A DNA stretch of 6,826 nucleotides from Bacteroidota bacterium (GTDB lineage Bacteria; Bacteroidota; Bacteroidia; Cytophagales; Cyclobacteriaceae). Positions 1 to 6,061 of this stretch are shown piece by piece. Both the position numbers and the translations under genes were made by a program. The notes under the pieces are model-generated. The model did no database searches. It was not told the DNA's origin and saw nothing but the letters and a program-made list of their open reading frames with translations. The stretch covers positions 1 through 6,826 of the forward strand of contig JAEZBX010000280.1 in assembly GCA_023412765.1 (NCBI GenBank), given 5' to 3'. Within the stretch, counting starts at the first letter, position 1, and every line of letters begins with the position of its first letter.

Positions 1-342
1 AAATCTTACTGCCTGAGCTTCTCAGCCGCTTATCACATTTCGGATTCTACATGGATGGTTTTTGATGACCTTGTTAAGAACTCGCCATTGGCCGAAATTC
101 CAAATAAGATTCAGTTTCTTAAAACTAATCCTTATTATGAAACCTCTGATAATAACTTTCTGTATTTCCTAAGGGTTGAGCGTTACAGAATTTCCGATAA
201 TGTCTCACCTTTGGAGTTTGTAAAGGATGACATACGGAATATTATCTTAAACAGGCGCAAAGTAAGTTTGGCCAAGCAACTGGAAGACGATGTTTTCAAA
301 GCAGCAAAAGATGATGACGATTTTGAGATATATAAACAATAA
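1..342 (+). CDS. Periplasmic foldase-like protein (PpiC/SurA-operon type), 3' end only
   Basis: The frame is open from the first base of the window to a TAA at 340-342, so the true start lies upstream; the first ATG inside it (55) is most likely internal. About 113 residues are visible. The end of the fragment is a strand-like stretch (FLYFLRVERY) followed by a long charged helix (FVKDDIRNIILNRRKVSLAK) and an acidic tail ending FEIYKQ. That pattern, a last strand followed by a helix with an ILNRRK-like core, is how SurA/PpiD-type periplasmic peptidyl-prolyl isomerases end, and the next gene is such a protein. No parvulin active-site residues are in the visible part, so isomerase activity cannot be claimed. 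In Cytophagales, as I recall, a small foldase-like lipoprotein often sits just before surA. The stop is 13 bases before the next start, so the two genes are probably co-transcribed. The family assignment is an inference from the C-terminus and neighbours. Confidence 0.65.
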   Translation, partial: KSYCLSFSAAYHISDSTWMVFDDLVKNSPLAEIPNKIQFLKTNPYYETSDNNFLYFLRVERYRISDNVSPLEFVKDDIRNIILNRRKVSLAKQLEDDVFKAAKDDDDFEIYKQ

Positions 343-355
343 TATTACTAGTAAC

Positions 356-1702
356 ATGCGAAGGTGCCTGTACTGCCTTCTGATATCCTTTAGCCTGGTG
401 GCGACGAGTGCCTCAGCACAGGAGGGTGATGGTTTCATCGTTGATAAGATCATTGCGAAGGTTGACAATTATATATTGATAAAGTCAGAATTGGAAAGAG
501 CTTACCAGGACTATTTAACCAACGGTGGCGCGCCTTCTAACGAGATCCGCTGCCAATACCTGGCGATGTTGATTCGCAATAAACTCATGCTTGCCAAAGC
601 TGAAATTGACTCAGTGGTTGTGCTGGACGCCGAAGTTGATTTGAATACACAGAACCGTATGGACATGATCCTTGCCCAGTCAGGTAGCACTCCCGGCCAG
701 TTAGAGGAGTTGTACGGTAAGACTTTGGAGCAGCTGAGAATGGAGTTGCGCGAACAGATCCGTGAGCAGATGATCGTAAGCAAGATGGAAGAAGAAATGA
801 CCAAAGGAATCGCCGTTACACCAGCAGAGGTCAAACGATTTTACAATAAGATTCCGAAGGATAGCCTTCCCTATTTCTCAGCGGGAGTCCAGGTGGCTCA
901 AATTGTGAAGATAGCGGAAGTGAGCAGCGAACAAAAAAACAAAACAAGAGCAGAACTGATTGATATCCGAAACCAATTGCTTGCAGGTGCGGATTTCGCT
1001 ACGCTGGCAAAAAAATACTCAGACGATCCTTCCGTGCTTTCCAACGGCGGCGATATGGGCTGGTCTGCGCGCGGAAGAATGGTGCCCGAGTACGAGGCTA
1101 CAGCTTTCAGATTAAAGCCTAAAGAGATCTCTATGCCTTTTGAATCACCGTTTGGGATGCACATTATGCAGTTGAATGAAAGACGCGGAAACGAATACAA
1201 CTCCCGCCATATTCTTATTTCACCAAAGCCCTCCGAAGATGACCTCAAGAAGGCGACACGCTACCTTGATAGTCTAAGGACATTGATTGTAGCCGATAGT
1301 ATGACCTTTGAAAAGGCGGCAAAAGAATACTCTGATGATGTTAATACTAAAGGAAATGGCGGATACTTCAGTGATCAGGATGGCGGGCTCAGCCTTACCG
1401 TGGACGAACTGGATCCCATAGTATTTTTTAAGTTGGATTCGATGAAGATCGGGTCTATTTCTGAGCCCATAACCTACCGCACAGACGATGGAAAAGACGC
1501 TGTACGAATTCTATACTACAAGGCAAGAACCCCTCCGCACCAGGCGTCATTAGAACAAGACTGGACCAGGATCCAGACTGCCACGCTAAATGAGAAGAAA
1601 GACAAGATCCTGCAAAAATGGTTTGAGAAAGCCAGGGCAGATGTATTTATAAATATTGATCCCGAGTACGATAATTGTGGAATATTGAACGATCGACAAT
1701 GA
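356..1702 (+). CDS. surA: SurA-like periplasmic peptidyl-prolyl isomerase/chaperone
   Basis: The product is 448 residues, close to the usual SurA length (E. coli about 430). It should act in the periplasm as a chaperone and prolyl isomerase for outer-membrane proteins on their way to the Bam complex. Residues 1-22 form a signal peptide (MRRC, hydrophobic core, ASA|QEG cleavage). Residues about 28-170 are the SurA N-terminal helical domain, starting at IVDKIIAKVDNYILIKSELE. Two parvulin domains follow: about 178-272 (YSDDP 221-225, GGDMGW 231-236, FGMHIMQL from 266) and about 282-387 (NSRHILI from 282, YSDD 325-328, GNGGYF 333-338). A C-terminal helix (LNEKKDKILQKWFEKAR) completes the fold. 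The ATG at 356 is chosen because the signal peptide begins there; an in-frame ATG at 290 would lie inside the upstream gene and put 22 polar residues before the signal. No clear Shine-Dalgarno sequence is seen. The stop overlaps the moxR start (ATGA), suggesting translational coupling. Confidence 0.9.
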   Translation: MRRCLYCLLISFSLVATSASAQEGDGFIVDKIIAKVDNYILIKSELERAYQDYLTNGGAPSNEIRCQYLAMLIRNKLMLAKAEIDSVVVLDAEVDLNTQNRMDMILAQSGSTPGQLEELYGKTLEQLRMELREQIREQMIVSKMEEEMTKGIAVTPAEVKRFYNKIPKDSLPYFSAGVQVAQIVKIAEVSSEQKNKTRAELIDIRNQLLAGADFATLAKKYSDDPSVLSNGGDMGWSARGRMVPEYEATAFRLKPKEISMPFESPFGMHIMQLNERRGNEYNSRHILISPKPSEDDLKKATRYLDSLRTLIVADSMTFEKAAKEYSDDVNTKGNGGYFSDQDGGLSLTVDELDPIVFFKLDSMKIGSISEPITYRTDDGKDAVRILYYKARTPPHQASLEQDWTRIQTATLNEKKDKILQKWFEKARADVFINIDPEYDNCGILNDRQ

Positions 1703-2670
1703 CCAAATTTGCTTCTGACGTTGACGCGGCCAACGCTCTGGCTGCAGGTTATGACAAACTAAAAAAGGAAATTTCCCATATTGTCATCGGACAAGAGGAG
1801 GTGATTAAGCAGGTGCTTACAAGCATTTTCTGCCAGGGTCACTCGCTGCTGGTGGGAGTTCCCGGGTTGGCCAAAACGCTGCTCGTTCAGACAATTGCTA
1901 CCTCTCTTGATTTGCAATTCAAAAGAATTCAGTTCACGCCGGACCTGATGCCATCTGATATTATCGGTGCTGAGACGATGGATAAAGAACGGAACTTCAA
2001 GTTTGTGATGGGGCCCATTTTCGCCAACATCATTCTTGCAGATGAAATCAACCGTACACCTCCAAAGACCCAGGCTGCGTTGCTTGAGTCGATGCAGGAG
2101 TACGCCGTTACTATTGCAGGACAGAGATACGAATTGCCACGGCCATTTTTTGTGCTCGCCACGCAAAATCCGATAGAACAAGAAGGAACTTATCCACTGC
2201 CTGAAGCACAGCTCGATCGATTTATGTTCAACATTCAACTCACATACCCTTCATTTAAAGATGAGGTGGAAGTAGTAAAGAATACGACATCGGATGAATC
2301 GCGCTCGACAAGCAAAATATTGACGGGTGAAGAGATATCATTCTATCAACACCTTGTGCGTAGGGTCCCCGTTGCGGATAACGTCATTGAATATGCTGTC
2401 GGATTGGCTAACAAGACACGTCCTGGAATAGCAGGAGGTTCGAGTATTGCTAATGAATTCCTTGAATGGGGTGCAGGTCCGAGAGCTTCCCAGTATATGG
2501 TTATGGGTGCAAAATGCAATGCACTTCTGAATGGTAAGTACTCACCCGACATCGAAGATGTTCAAGCCATTGCAAAGCCAGTATTGCGTCATCGAATTGT
2601 GAGGAACTTCAAAGCTGAAGCGGAAGGAATTACCGTCGACGAACTTATCGAACGACTTATTAAATTATAA
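1699..2670 (+). CDS. moxR: MoxR-family AAA+ ATPase
   Basis: The product is 323 residues, typical for the MoxR/RavA branch of AAA+ ATPases. These act as cytoplasmic, ATP-driven chaperones that remodel or activate partner proteins, often proteins with von Willebrand factor A domains. Visible motifs in order: Walker A GVPGLAKT (53-60, Lys59), Walker B ILADE (112-116, Asp115/Glu116), sensor-1 region LATQNP (153-158), and the family signature PEAQLDRF (168-175, Arg174 probably the arginine finger). The rest is the helical lid (AAA_lid), running to the C-terminal ELIERLIKL. The ATG at 1699 overlaps the surA stop as ATGA and begins MTKFASD; an in-frame ATG at 1675 would add only eight residues and extend the overlap to 28 bases. 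The usual partners (DUF58 and VWA genes) do not follow: the operon ends here at a hairpin facing the Ccm genes. The client is therefore unknown. Linkage to surA suggests an envelope role, but this is inferred. Confidence 0.92.
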   Translation: MTKFASDVDAANALAAGYDKLKKEISHIVIGQEEVIKQVLTSIFCQGHSLLVGVPGLAKTLLVQTIATSLDLQFKRIQFTPDLMPSDIIGAETMDKERNFKFVMGPIFANIILADEINRTPPKTQAALLESMQEYAVTIAGQRYELPRPFFVLATQNPIEQEGTYPLPEAQLDRFMFNIQLTYPSFKDEVEVVKNTTSDESRSTSKILTGEEISFYQHLVRRVPVADNVIEYAVGLANKTRPGIAGGSSIANEFLEWGAGPRASQYMVMGAKCNALLNGKYSPDIEDVQAIAKPVLRHRIVRNFKAEAEGITVDELIERLIKL

Positions 2671-2725
2671 ATTTTGAATTTTGAATTTTGAATTACCTCC
2701 AATTCAAAATTCAAAATTTAAAATT
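2670..2725. terminator. Probable bidirectional terminator hairpin
   Basis: Bases 2670-2694 pair with 2701-2725 to give a 25-position stem with one G/T (wobble) mismatch and an ACCTCC loop. It lies exactly between two convergent operons, where a shared terminator is expected. The stem is almost all A/T and no clean U-tract follows on either strand, so it is not a textbook intrinsic terminator. It may instead protect both mRNA 3' ends. Function is inferred from position and structure. Confidence 0.5.
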
Positions 2726-2732
2726 CAAAATT
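2671..2732. repeat. Inverted arrays of an AT-rich heptamer between convergent genes
   Basis: The left half (2671-2694) is a heptamer ATTTTGA repeated three times plus ATT. The right half (2701-2732) is the complementary heptamer AATTCAA repeated four times, the third copy changed to AATTTAA, plus AATT. A six-base spacer ACCTCC separates them. The array begins directly after the moxR stop and runs into the ccmF stop codon, so nearly the whole intergenic space is repeat. Similar TTTTGAA-type intergenic palindromes are, as I recall, scattered in some Bacteroidota and cyanobacterial genomes; whether it recurs in this genome cannot be seen from the window. Confidence 0.8.
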
Positions 2733-5262
2733 ATTCAAGGCCTTTGGCCTTCATCTTCCTGAACTCGCGTATTCTGCGCGACATGGCAATTCCAAATCCA
2801 ACCATGAGGACCAGTGTCCCGATCCATAGAACGTTGATGTAGGGTTTCTCCATCGCCTTGATCACTACCCAATCCTTTTGTCTCGTGCTTATGCCTAACG
2901 TGAATTCATTTGTTTCGGGATGTATGTTCATCAACGTCATTCTAACGCCAAGATCGGAGACTTCGTCAGGGATTCGGCCCACCATTTTATCACGAATAAG
3001 AAATATCGGTTCTGCAACATACTCTCTCTTTTCGCCGCGTAGCTTCACCGTTGCCTTCACCGCTACATCCTGATCCCGAAGCTCTATCCCATATACATTA
3101 TAAATTCTTTCAACTGCCTCGAGACTTCCAACGTAGTCGTTAGCAAAAAAATCTTGTGCTTGCTGGACCTTAATTTCTTCAACGTCGCTCCACTCATGTT
3201 CTTCAGACGGATCCATTACCGACGAAACGTGAGTATACAAATCTGCCGAAACTGAACGATAGATATCAGGAGAAACAAGCAAGCCGCCCATCTCAGGGTT
3301 AATTTGCGCCCGGGGGAACAATGTATATTTTTTGTCGCCCTTTCGAAGCTGGATCTCATAGTATGTATTCTCACCATGTACATCAATGGTATCGTTCGGT
3401 TGATATGTTTTTGACCCAACTTTTATTTCACGTTTCGCTATGACCCGGTGTTGATCTTCCGTTGTAATGACATCACCTTTCGTAATAAAGCCTGTATGGT
3501 AGCGGGGTTCAAGCCTTTCACCCAGATATTCTATTTCGAATCCCCACATCGTTCGCGGTTCATGAATGAATAGCATCAAATTATCGCGATTAAATTCTTC
3601 GCTAAAAGTTTTTGAAATCTGAAGTCCGGTGTTATTCAATGACACCACTTTCGAATAGCCCGCCGAAAACATGATCCCAATCAGCATCATGCCGACGCCT
3701 ATGTGTGCGATGGCACCACCAGACAACGTCGGACTTGTTTTGAGCAATCCAAATAGGATTTTTGCATTAGCAAAAATGGTAAAGAAACCTGCCAGCATTA
3801 AGATCGCGTATGGCAGATTAAAAACGCGAAGGAGATTGACCACCAGCAAAGAAACCAGCAGCGCTGCAATAGCCGGGATGAACAATTGGTTCATCAGCAC
3901 TTTCCGATCAATCTTTTTCCACCAGAAAAATTGTCCAACAGCGGAAAGTATTCCAACAGCAATTGCAAACCAGATTTGAAACTTGGAATAAAATGCAACG
4001 GCATCGGTAGGCGGTGCAAGTTTTTTCTCCATGCCGAACCATCCGAGAATAGCGTTAACAACCGGAATCGAAGTACCCGCCAATACCTGAAAGCCCATTA
4101 GGCACAGGGTTGTAGCACCGATGAAAATCCAGAATTCACGCGAGTAGGTAGATGCTTCTTTTTCAGTCGTCGGAATCTTCTTCCATTGAACGGCAGCGAT
4201 GACTATGGCCATCACAAGGAAGAAAAGCAGATATAGCAGCAGTTGTCCGGACAATCCAAGGTCCGTAAAAGAGTGCACTGAAGAATCGCCAAGAATTCCG
4301 CTCCGTGTTAGAAACGTCGAATATAGGATGGCAATGAAAACGCTGATAACGAGGATAATGGAGGCTTTAAGAGCAGTCTCACTATTTTTGTATGTGATCA
4401 TGGTATGCAACGACGCCACCATTATCAACCAGGGAACATAGACAGCATTTTCCACTGGGTCCCAGTTCCAGTAGCCTCCGAAGTTCAGCGTTTCGTAGGC
4501 CCAGTATCCACCCATCAGAATTCCAAGTCCCAGCACACCACAACCGACAAGCGTCCATGGCAGTGCCGGCCTGATCCAGTCGCTGAATTTCTTCAGCCAC
4601 AATCCGGCAATGCAATAGCAAAACGGAACCAATGTCAAGGCAAATCCGAGGAATAAAGTAGGCGGGTGAATGACCATCCAATAATTCTGTAGAAGAGGAT
4701 TGAGCCCCTGGCCATCTTTCGGGATGAATTCAGGCTGTGCTTTGAAGATAGGCGCATCGGGCATGGCATCACGCAGCAGGATAAAAGGCGAGCTTCCAAT
4801 TTTGAAATCTATTCCTGGTATCACTACTCCAAGGATCATAGACGCCAGGAAAGCCTGTACCGCACAAAAGATTGTCATCACGGGAGCTTCCCAAAACTTA
4901 TTGGTCGCAATCAAAATCAGACCCAATACAGCATGCCAGAACATCCAAAGCAAAAAGCTTCCCTCCTGGCCATTCCAAAAGGTTGAGATCAGATAATAAG
5001 TCGGAAGTTTTCGGTCGGAGTAGTTATATGCGTAGTGATATTCGAAGTAGTGGTTGGAAATGATAACGAACAGCAGGACACATATTCCCAGCACGGACGC
5101 TGCATGGACGTAAAAAGCTATTTTGCCATTCCAGATCCAACTTTCCCGCTGACTTAATTCCGAAGAGAGTGTTGCTTTCAGGTACGAGAAAGCCGCCAGC
5201 AATGCCGTTATAAGAGAGGTTATAACAAAGAGGTGACCCAGGTCACCAACGAAATAGTGCAT
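2731..5262 (-). CDS. ccmF: Cytochrome c maturation heme lyase subunit CcmF (CcsA-like)
   Basis: CcmF takes heme from holo-CcmE and attaches it to the CxxCH site of apocytochrome c on the outer face of the inner membrane. The 843-residue product is a multi-pass membrane protein with the family's hallmarks: NGQEGSFLLW (97-106), HPPTLF with P-His1 at His199, the WWD heme-handling motif (251-272, core GGYWNWDPVEN), a membrane His at 286, P-His2 at His330 (SVHSF), and the second membrane His in IAHIGVG (His520). The last transmembrane helix (about 806-828, from EKPYINVLWIG) is followed by a basic tail. All four histidines thought to hold heme are present. It is long for CcmF (E. coli about 650): the periplasmic segment at about 535-805 is much larger than usual. 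An in-frame TAA three codons upstream fixes ATG 5262 as the furthest possible start, and the N-terminus matches the family. No Shine-Dalgarno sequence is seen. It lies 79 bases after ccmE and ends the cluster; many databases would call it CcsA. Confidence 0.93.
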   Translation of the reverse strand: MHYFVGDLGHLFVITSLITALLAAFSYLKATLSSELSQRESWIWNGKIAFYVHAASVLGICVLLFVIISNHYFEYHYAYNYSDRKLPTYYLISTFWNGQEGSFLLWMFWHAVLGLILIATNKFWEAPVMTIFCAVQAFLASMILGVVIPGIDFKIGSSPFILLRDAMPDAPIFKAQPEFIPKDGQGLNPLLQNYWMVIHPPTLFLGFALTLVPFCYCIAGLWLKKFSDWIRPALPWTLVGCGVLGLGILMGGYWAYETLNFGGYWNWDPVENAVYVPWLIMVASLHTMITYKNSETALKASIILVISVFIAILYSTFLTRSGILGDSSVHSFTDLGLSGQLLLYLLFFLVMAIVIAAVQWKKIPTTEKEASTYSREFWIFIGATTLCLMGFQVLAGTSIPVVNAILGWFGMEKKLAPPTDAVAFYSKFQIWFAIAVGILSAVGQFFWWKKIDRKVLMNQLFIPAIAALLVSLLVVNLLRVFNLPYAILMLAGFFTIFANAKILFGLLKTSPTLSGGAIAHIGVGMMLIGIMFSAGYSKVVSLNNTGLQISKTFSEEFNRDNLMLFIHEPRTMWGFEIEYLGERLEPRYHTGFITKGDVITTEDQHRVIAKREIKVGSKTYQPNDTIDVHGENTYYEIQLRKGDKKYTLFPRAQINPEMGGLLVSPDIYRSVSADLYTHVSSVMDPSEEHEWSDVEEIKVQQAQDFFANDYVGSLEAVERIYNVYGIELRDQDVAVKATVKLRGEKREYVAEPIFLIRDKMVGRIPDEVSDLGVRMTLMNIHPETNEFTLGISTRQKDWVVIKAMEKPYINVLWIGTLVLMVGFGIAMSRRIREFRKMKAKGLE

Positions 5263-5341
5263 AAGCGCCGGTTAATTGATTGTTCCGAAATAAAAATCCG
5301 GAGACTGCCTGATTATGGGAAAAAACGCGTGCGATCAAGAT

Positions 5342-5746
5342 CTACACAGTTACTTTCTCTTCCTGGTATTTGGAAGGGCATTTTAATATAATCCTGGAGG
5401 CATTGAATACATCACCTTTATAACTTCCAATTACAACCACCTTTTCAGAACGTGTGAAATCCGGTGGCATTGGCTGATTATAGTTTACCTGTTGTTCTTT
5501 CCCCGCGTCGTCAACCATGATAAAAGAAAACGACACACGGTCCTCCCCCTGTTTAATTCCTATGATTTGCCCATCCTTATCCTTCTTCAGCTGGCCTACC
5601 ACGTGAATTTCTTTGTTATTTCCCGACGTAGACATCGCCCAGGCCTCGCCGAAGCCTACATAGGTACTGGCATCATCCGCCGTTGAAACGATGATACCGA
5701 TAGCTATTGCGATCACCACAAGCAAAAAAATATGTGATTTCTTCAT
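5342..5746 (-). CDS. ccmE: Periplasmic heme chaperone CcmE, cysteine (CxxxY) type
   Basis: CcmE binds heme covalently after CcmC loads it and passes it to CcmF. The product is 134 residues: a short cytoplasmic start, one membrane anchor (about residues 5-21), then a periplasmic beta-barrel (OB-fold) domain with the typical strands EIHVVGQL, VSFSFIMVDD, QVNYNQPMPPDF and EKVVVIGSYKGDVFNASRIILKCPSKY. In the E. coli protein the heme-binding residue is His in an HxxxY motif. Here the aligned position is Cys123 in CPSKY (123-127), so this is a CxxxY CcmE as known from some archaea and Desulfovibrio. The protein is also shorter than E. coli CcmE (about 159 residues) because the flexible tail after Tyr127 is only seven residues. 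The start at 5746 is supported by an AGGAG sequence four bases upstream. It lies 81 bases after the ccmD-like gene, a gap containing a hairpin and a promoter-like box. Confidence 0.92.
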   Translation of the reverse strand: MKKSHIFLLVVIAIAIGIIVSTADDASTYVGFGEAWAMSTSGNNKEIHVVGQLKKDKDGQIIGIKQGEDRVSFSFIMVDDAGKEQQVNYNQPMPPDFTRSEKVVVIGSYKGDVFNASRIILKCPSKYQEEKVTV

Positions 5747-5750
5747 AGAA

Positions 5751-5755
5751 CTCCT
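5751..5755 (-). promoter_or_regulatory. Shine-Dalgarno sequence of ccmE
   Basis: The minus strand reads AGGAG, four bases, then ATG. It is the only clear Shine-Dalgarno sequence before a gene in the window, which is notable because Bacteroidota usually start genes without one. It fixes the ccmE start at 5746. Confidence 0.7.
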
Positions 5756-5767
5756 GAAACTTTACGG

Positions 5768-5775
5768 CAAACTTA
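5768..5775 (-). promoter_or_regulatory. Possible Bacteroidota-type -7 box upstream of ccmE
   Basis: The minus strand reads TAAGTTTG, an exact match to the Bacteroidota sigma factor -7 consensus TAnnTTTG, 21 bases before the ccmE start. No good TTTG -33 element is found about 19-21 bases further upstream, so the call is weak. If real, it would give ccmE and ccmF their own transcript with a leader of roughly 15 bases carrying the AGGAG. Confidence 0.3.
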
Positions 5776-5783
5776 GGTACAAA

Positions 5784-5800
5784 AGGCTAATAAATAGCCT
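5784..5800 (-). terminator. Small hairpin between ccmD-like gene and ccmE
   Basis: On the minus strand AGGCTA, a five-base loop TTTAT, then TAGCCT form a perfect six-base-pair stem, followed at once by TTT. It lies 27 bases after the ccmD-like stop. It could be a weak terminator or attenuator, or an mRNA processing or stability element separating ccmC-D from ccmE-F. The stem is short and the U-run brief, so strong termination is unlikely. Confidence 0.35.
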
Positions 5801-5827
5801 GAATTTTTTGAAAAACAGAAGTTTAGT

Positions 5828-6061
5828 TTAATTGGTTTGCTTTTTCCTTTCGGAAACCAATTTCTCCAGTTTTTTCACCTTTTTGTCCATCAAAAACAGG
5901 TAAATAATCAATCCTGCCAGGACGATGAGGATCATAATTACGACGACGTAAATTTTGCCCTCAGACCTTAAATTGTCCGCCATGGGCACGTCCTGCTGCG
6001 CGAAGGAAGGGAGAAAGCATAGAAGCAGCGCCAGCGAGTAAACGATTTTTCTCTTATTCAT
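5828..6061 (-). CDS. ccmD: CcmD-family small membrane protein
   Basis: The product is 77 residues. Residues 1-21 look like a signal peptide (MNKRK, hydrophobic run, PSFA|QQD). A short polar stretch ending LRSEGK follows, then one transmembrane helix (about 37-57, IYVVVIMILIVLAGLIIYLF) and a highly charged tail (MDKKVKKLEKLVSERKK) that would lie in the cytoplasm and could form a coiled coil. CcmD helps release holo-CcmE from the CcmABC complex. Identification rests on size, topology, position directly after ccmC and the SEGKIYVVV-type segment I recall from Bacteroidota CcmD-family proteins; there is little similarity to proteobacterial CcmD, which has no cleavable signal peptide. The start MNKRK at 6061 overlaps the ccmC stop by eight bases (ATGAATAA), typical of translational coupling; an ATG at 6094 would put 11 extra residues before the signal peptide. 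Confidence 0.8.
   Translation of the reverse strand: MNKRKIVYSLALLLCFLPSFAQQDVPMADNLRSEGKIYVVVIMILIVLAGLIIYLFLMDKKVKKLEKLVSERKKQTN

Noticed and set aside
290..355. Longer N-terminus for the SurA-like protein starting at ATG 290
   Set aside because: It lies within the upstream coding sequence and places 22 polar residues before a good signal peptide that starts at 356.
1759..2238. Antisense open frame of 159 codons inside moxR
   Set aside because: It is a mirror of the conserved MoxR motifs; its translation is low in family-like features and has no neighbour or start signal support.
2671..2732. CRISPR-like or tandem-repeat array
   Set aside because: Units are seven bases with no spacers and the two halves are inverted, so this is a hairpin repeat, not a CRISPR.
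4382..4681. Open frames on both strands within the ccmF WWD region
   Set aside because: They overlap the most conserved part of CcmF and give peptides without recognisable domains.
5263..5341. Possible terminator or promoter between ccmE and ccmF
   Set aside because: Only three- to four-base stems and no TAnnTTTG box are visible; nothing strong enough to annotate.
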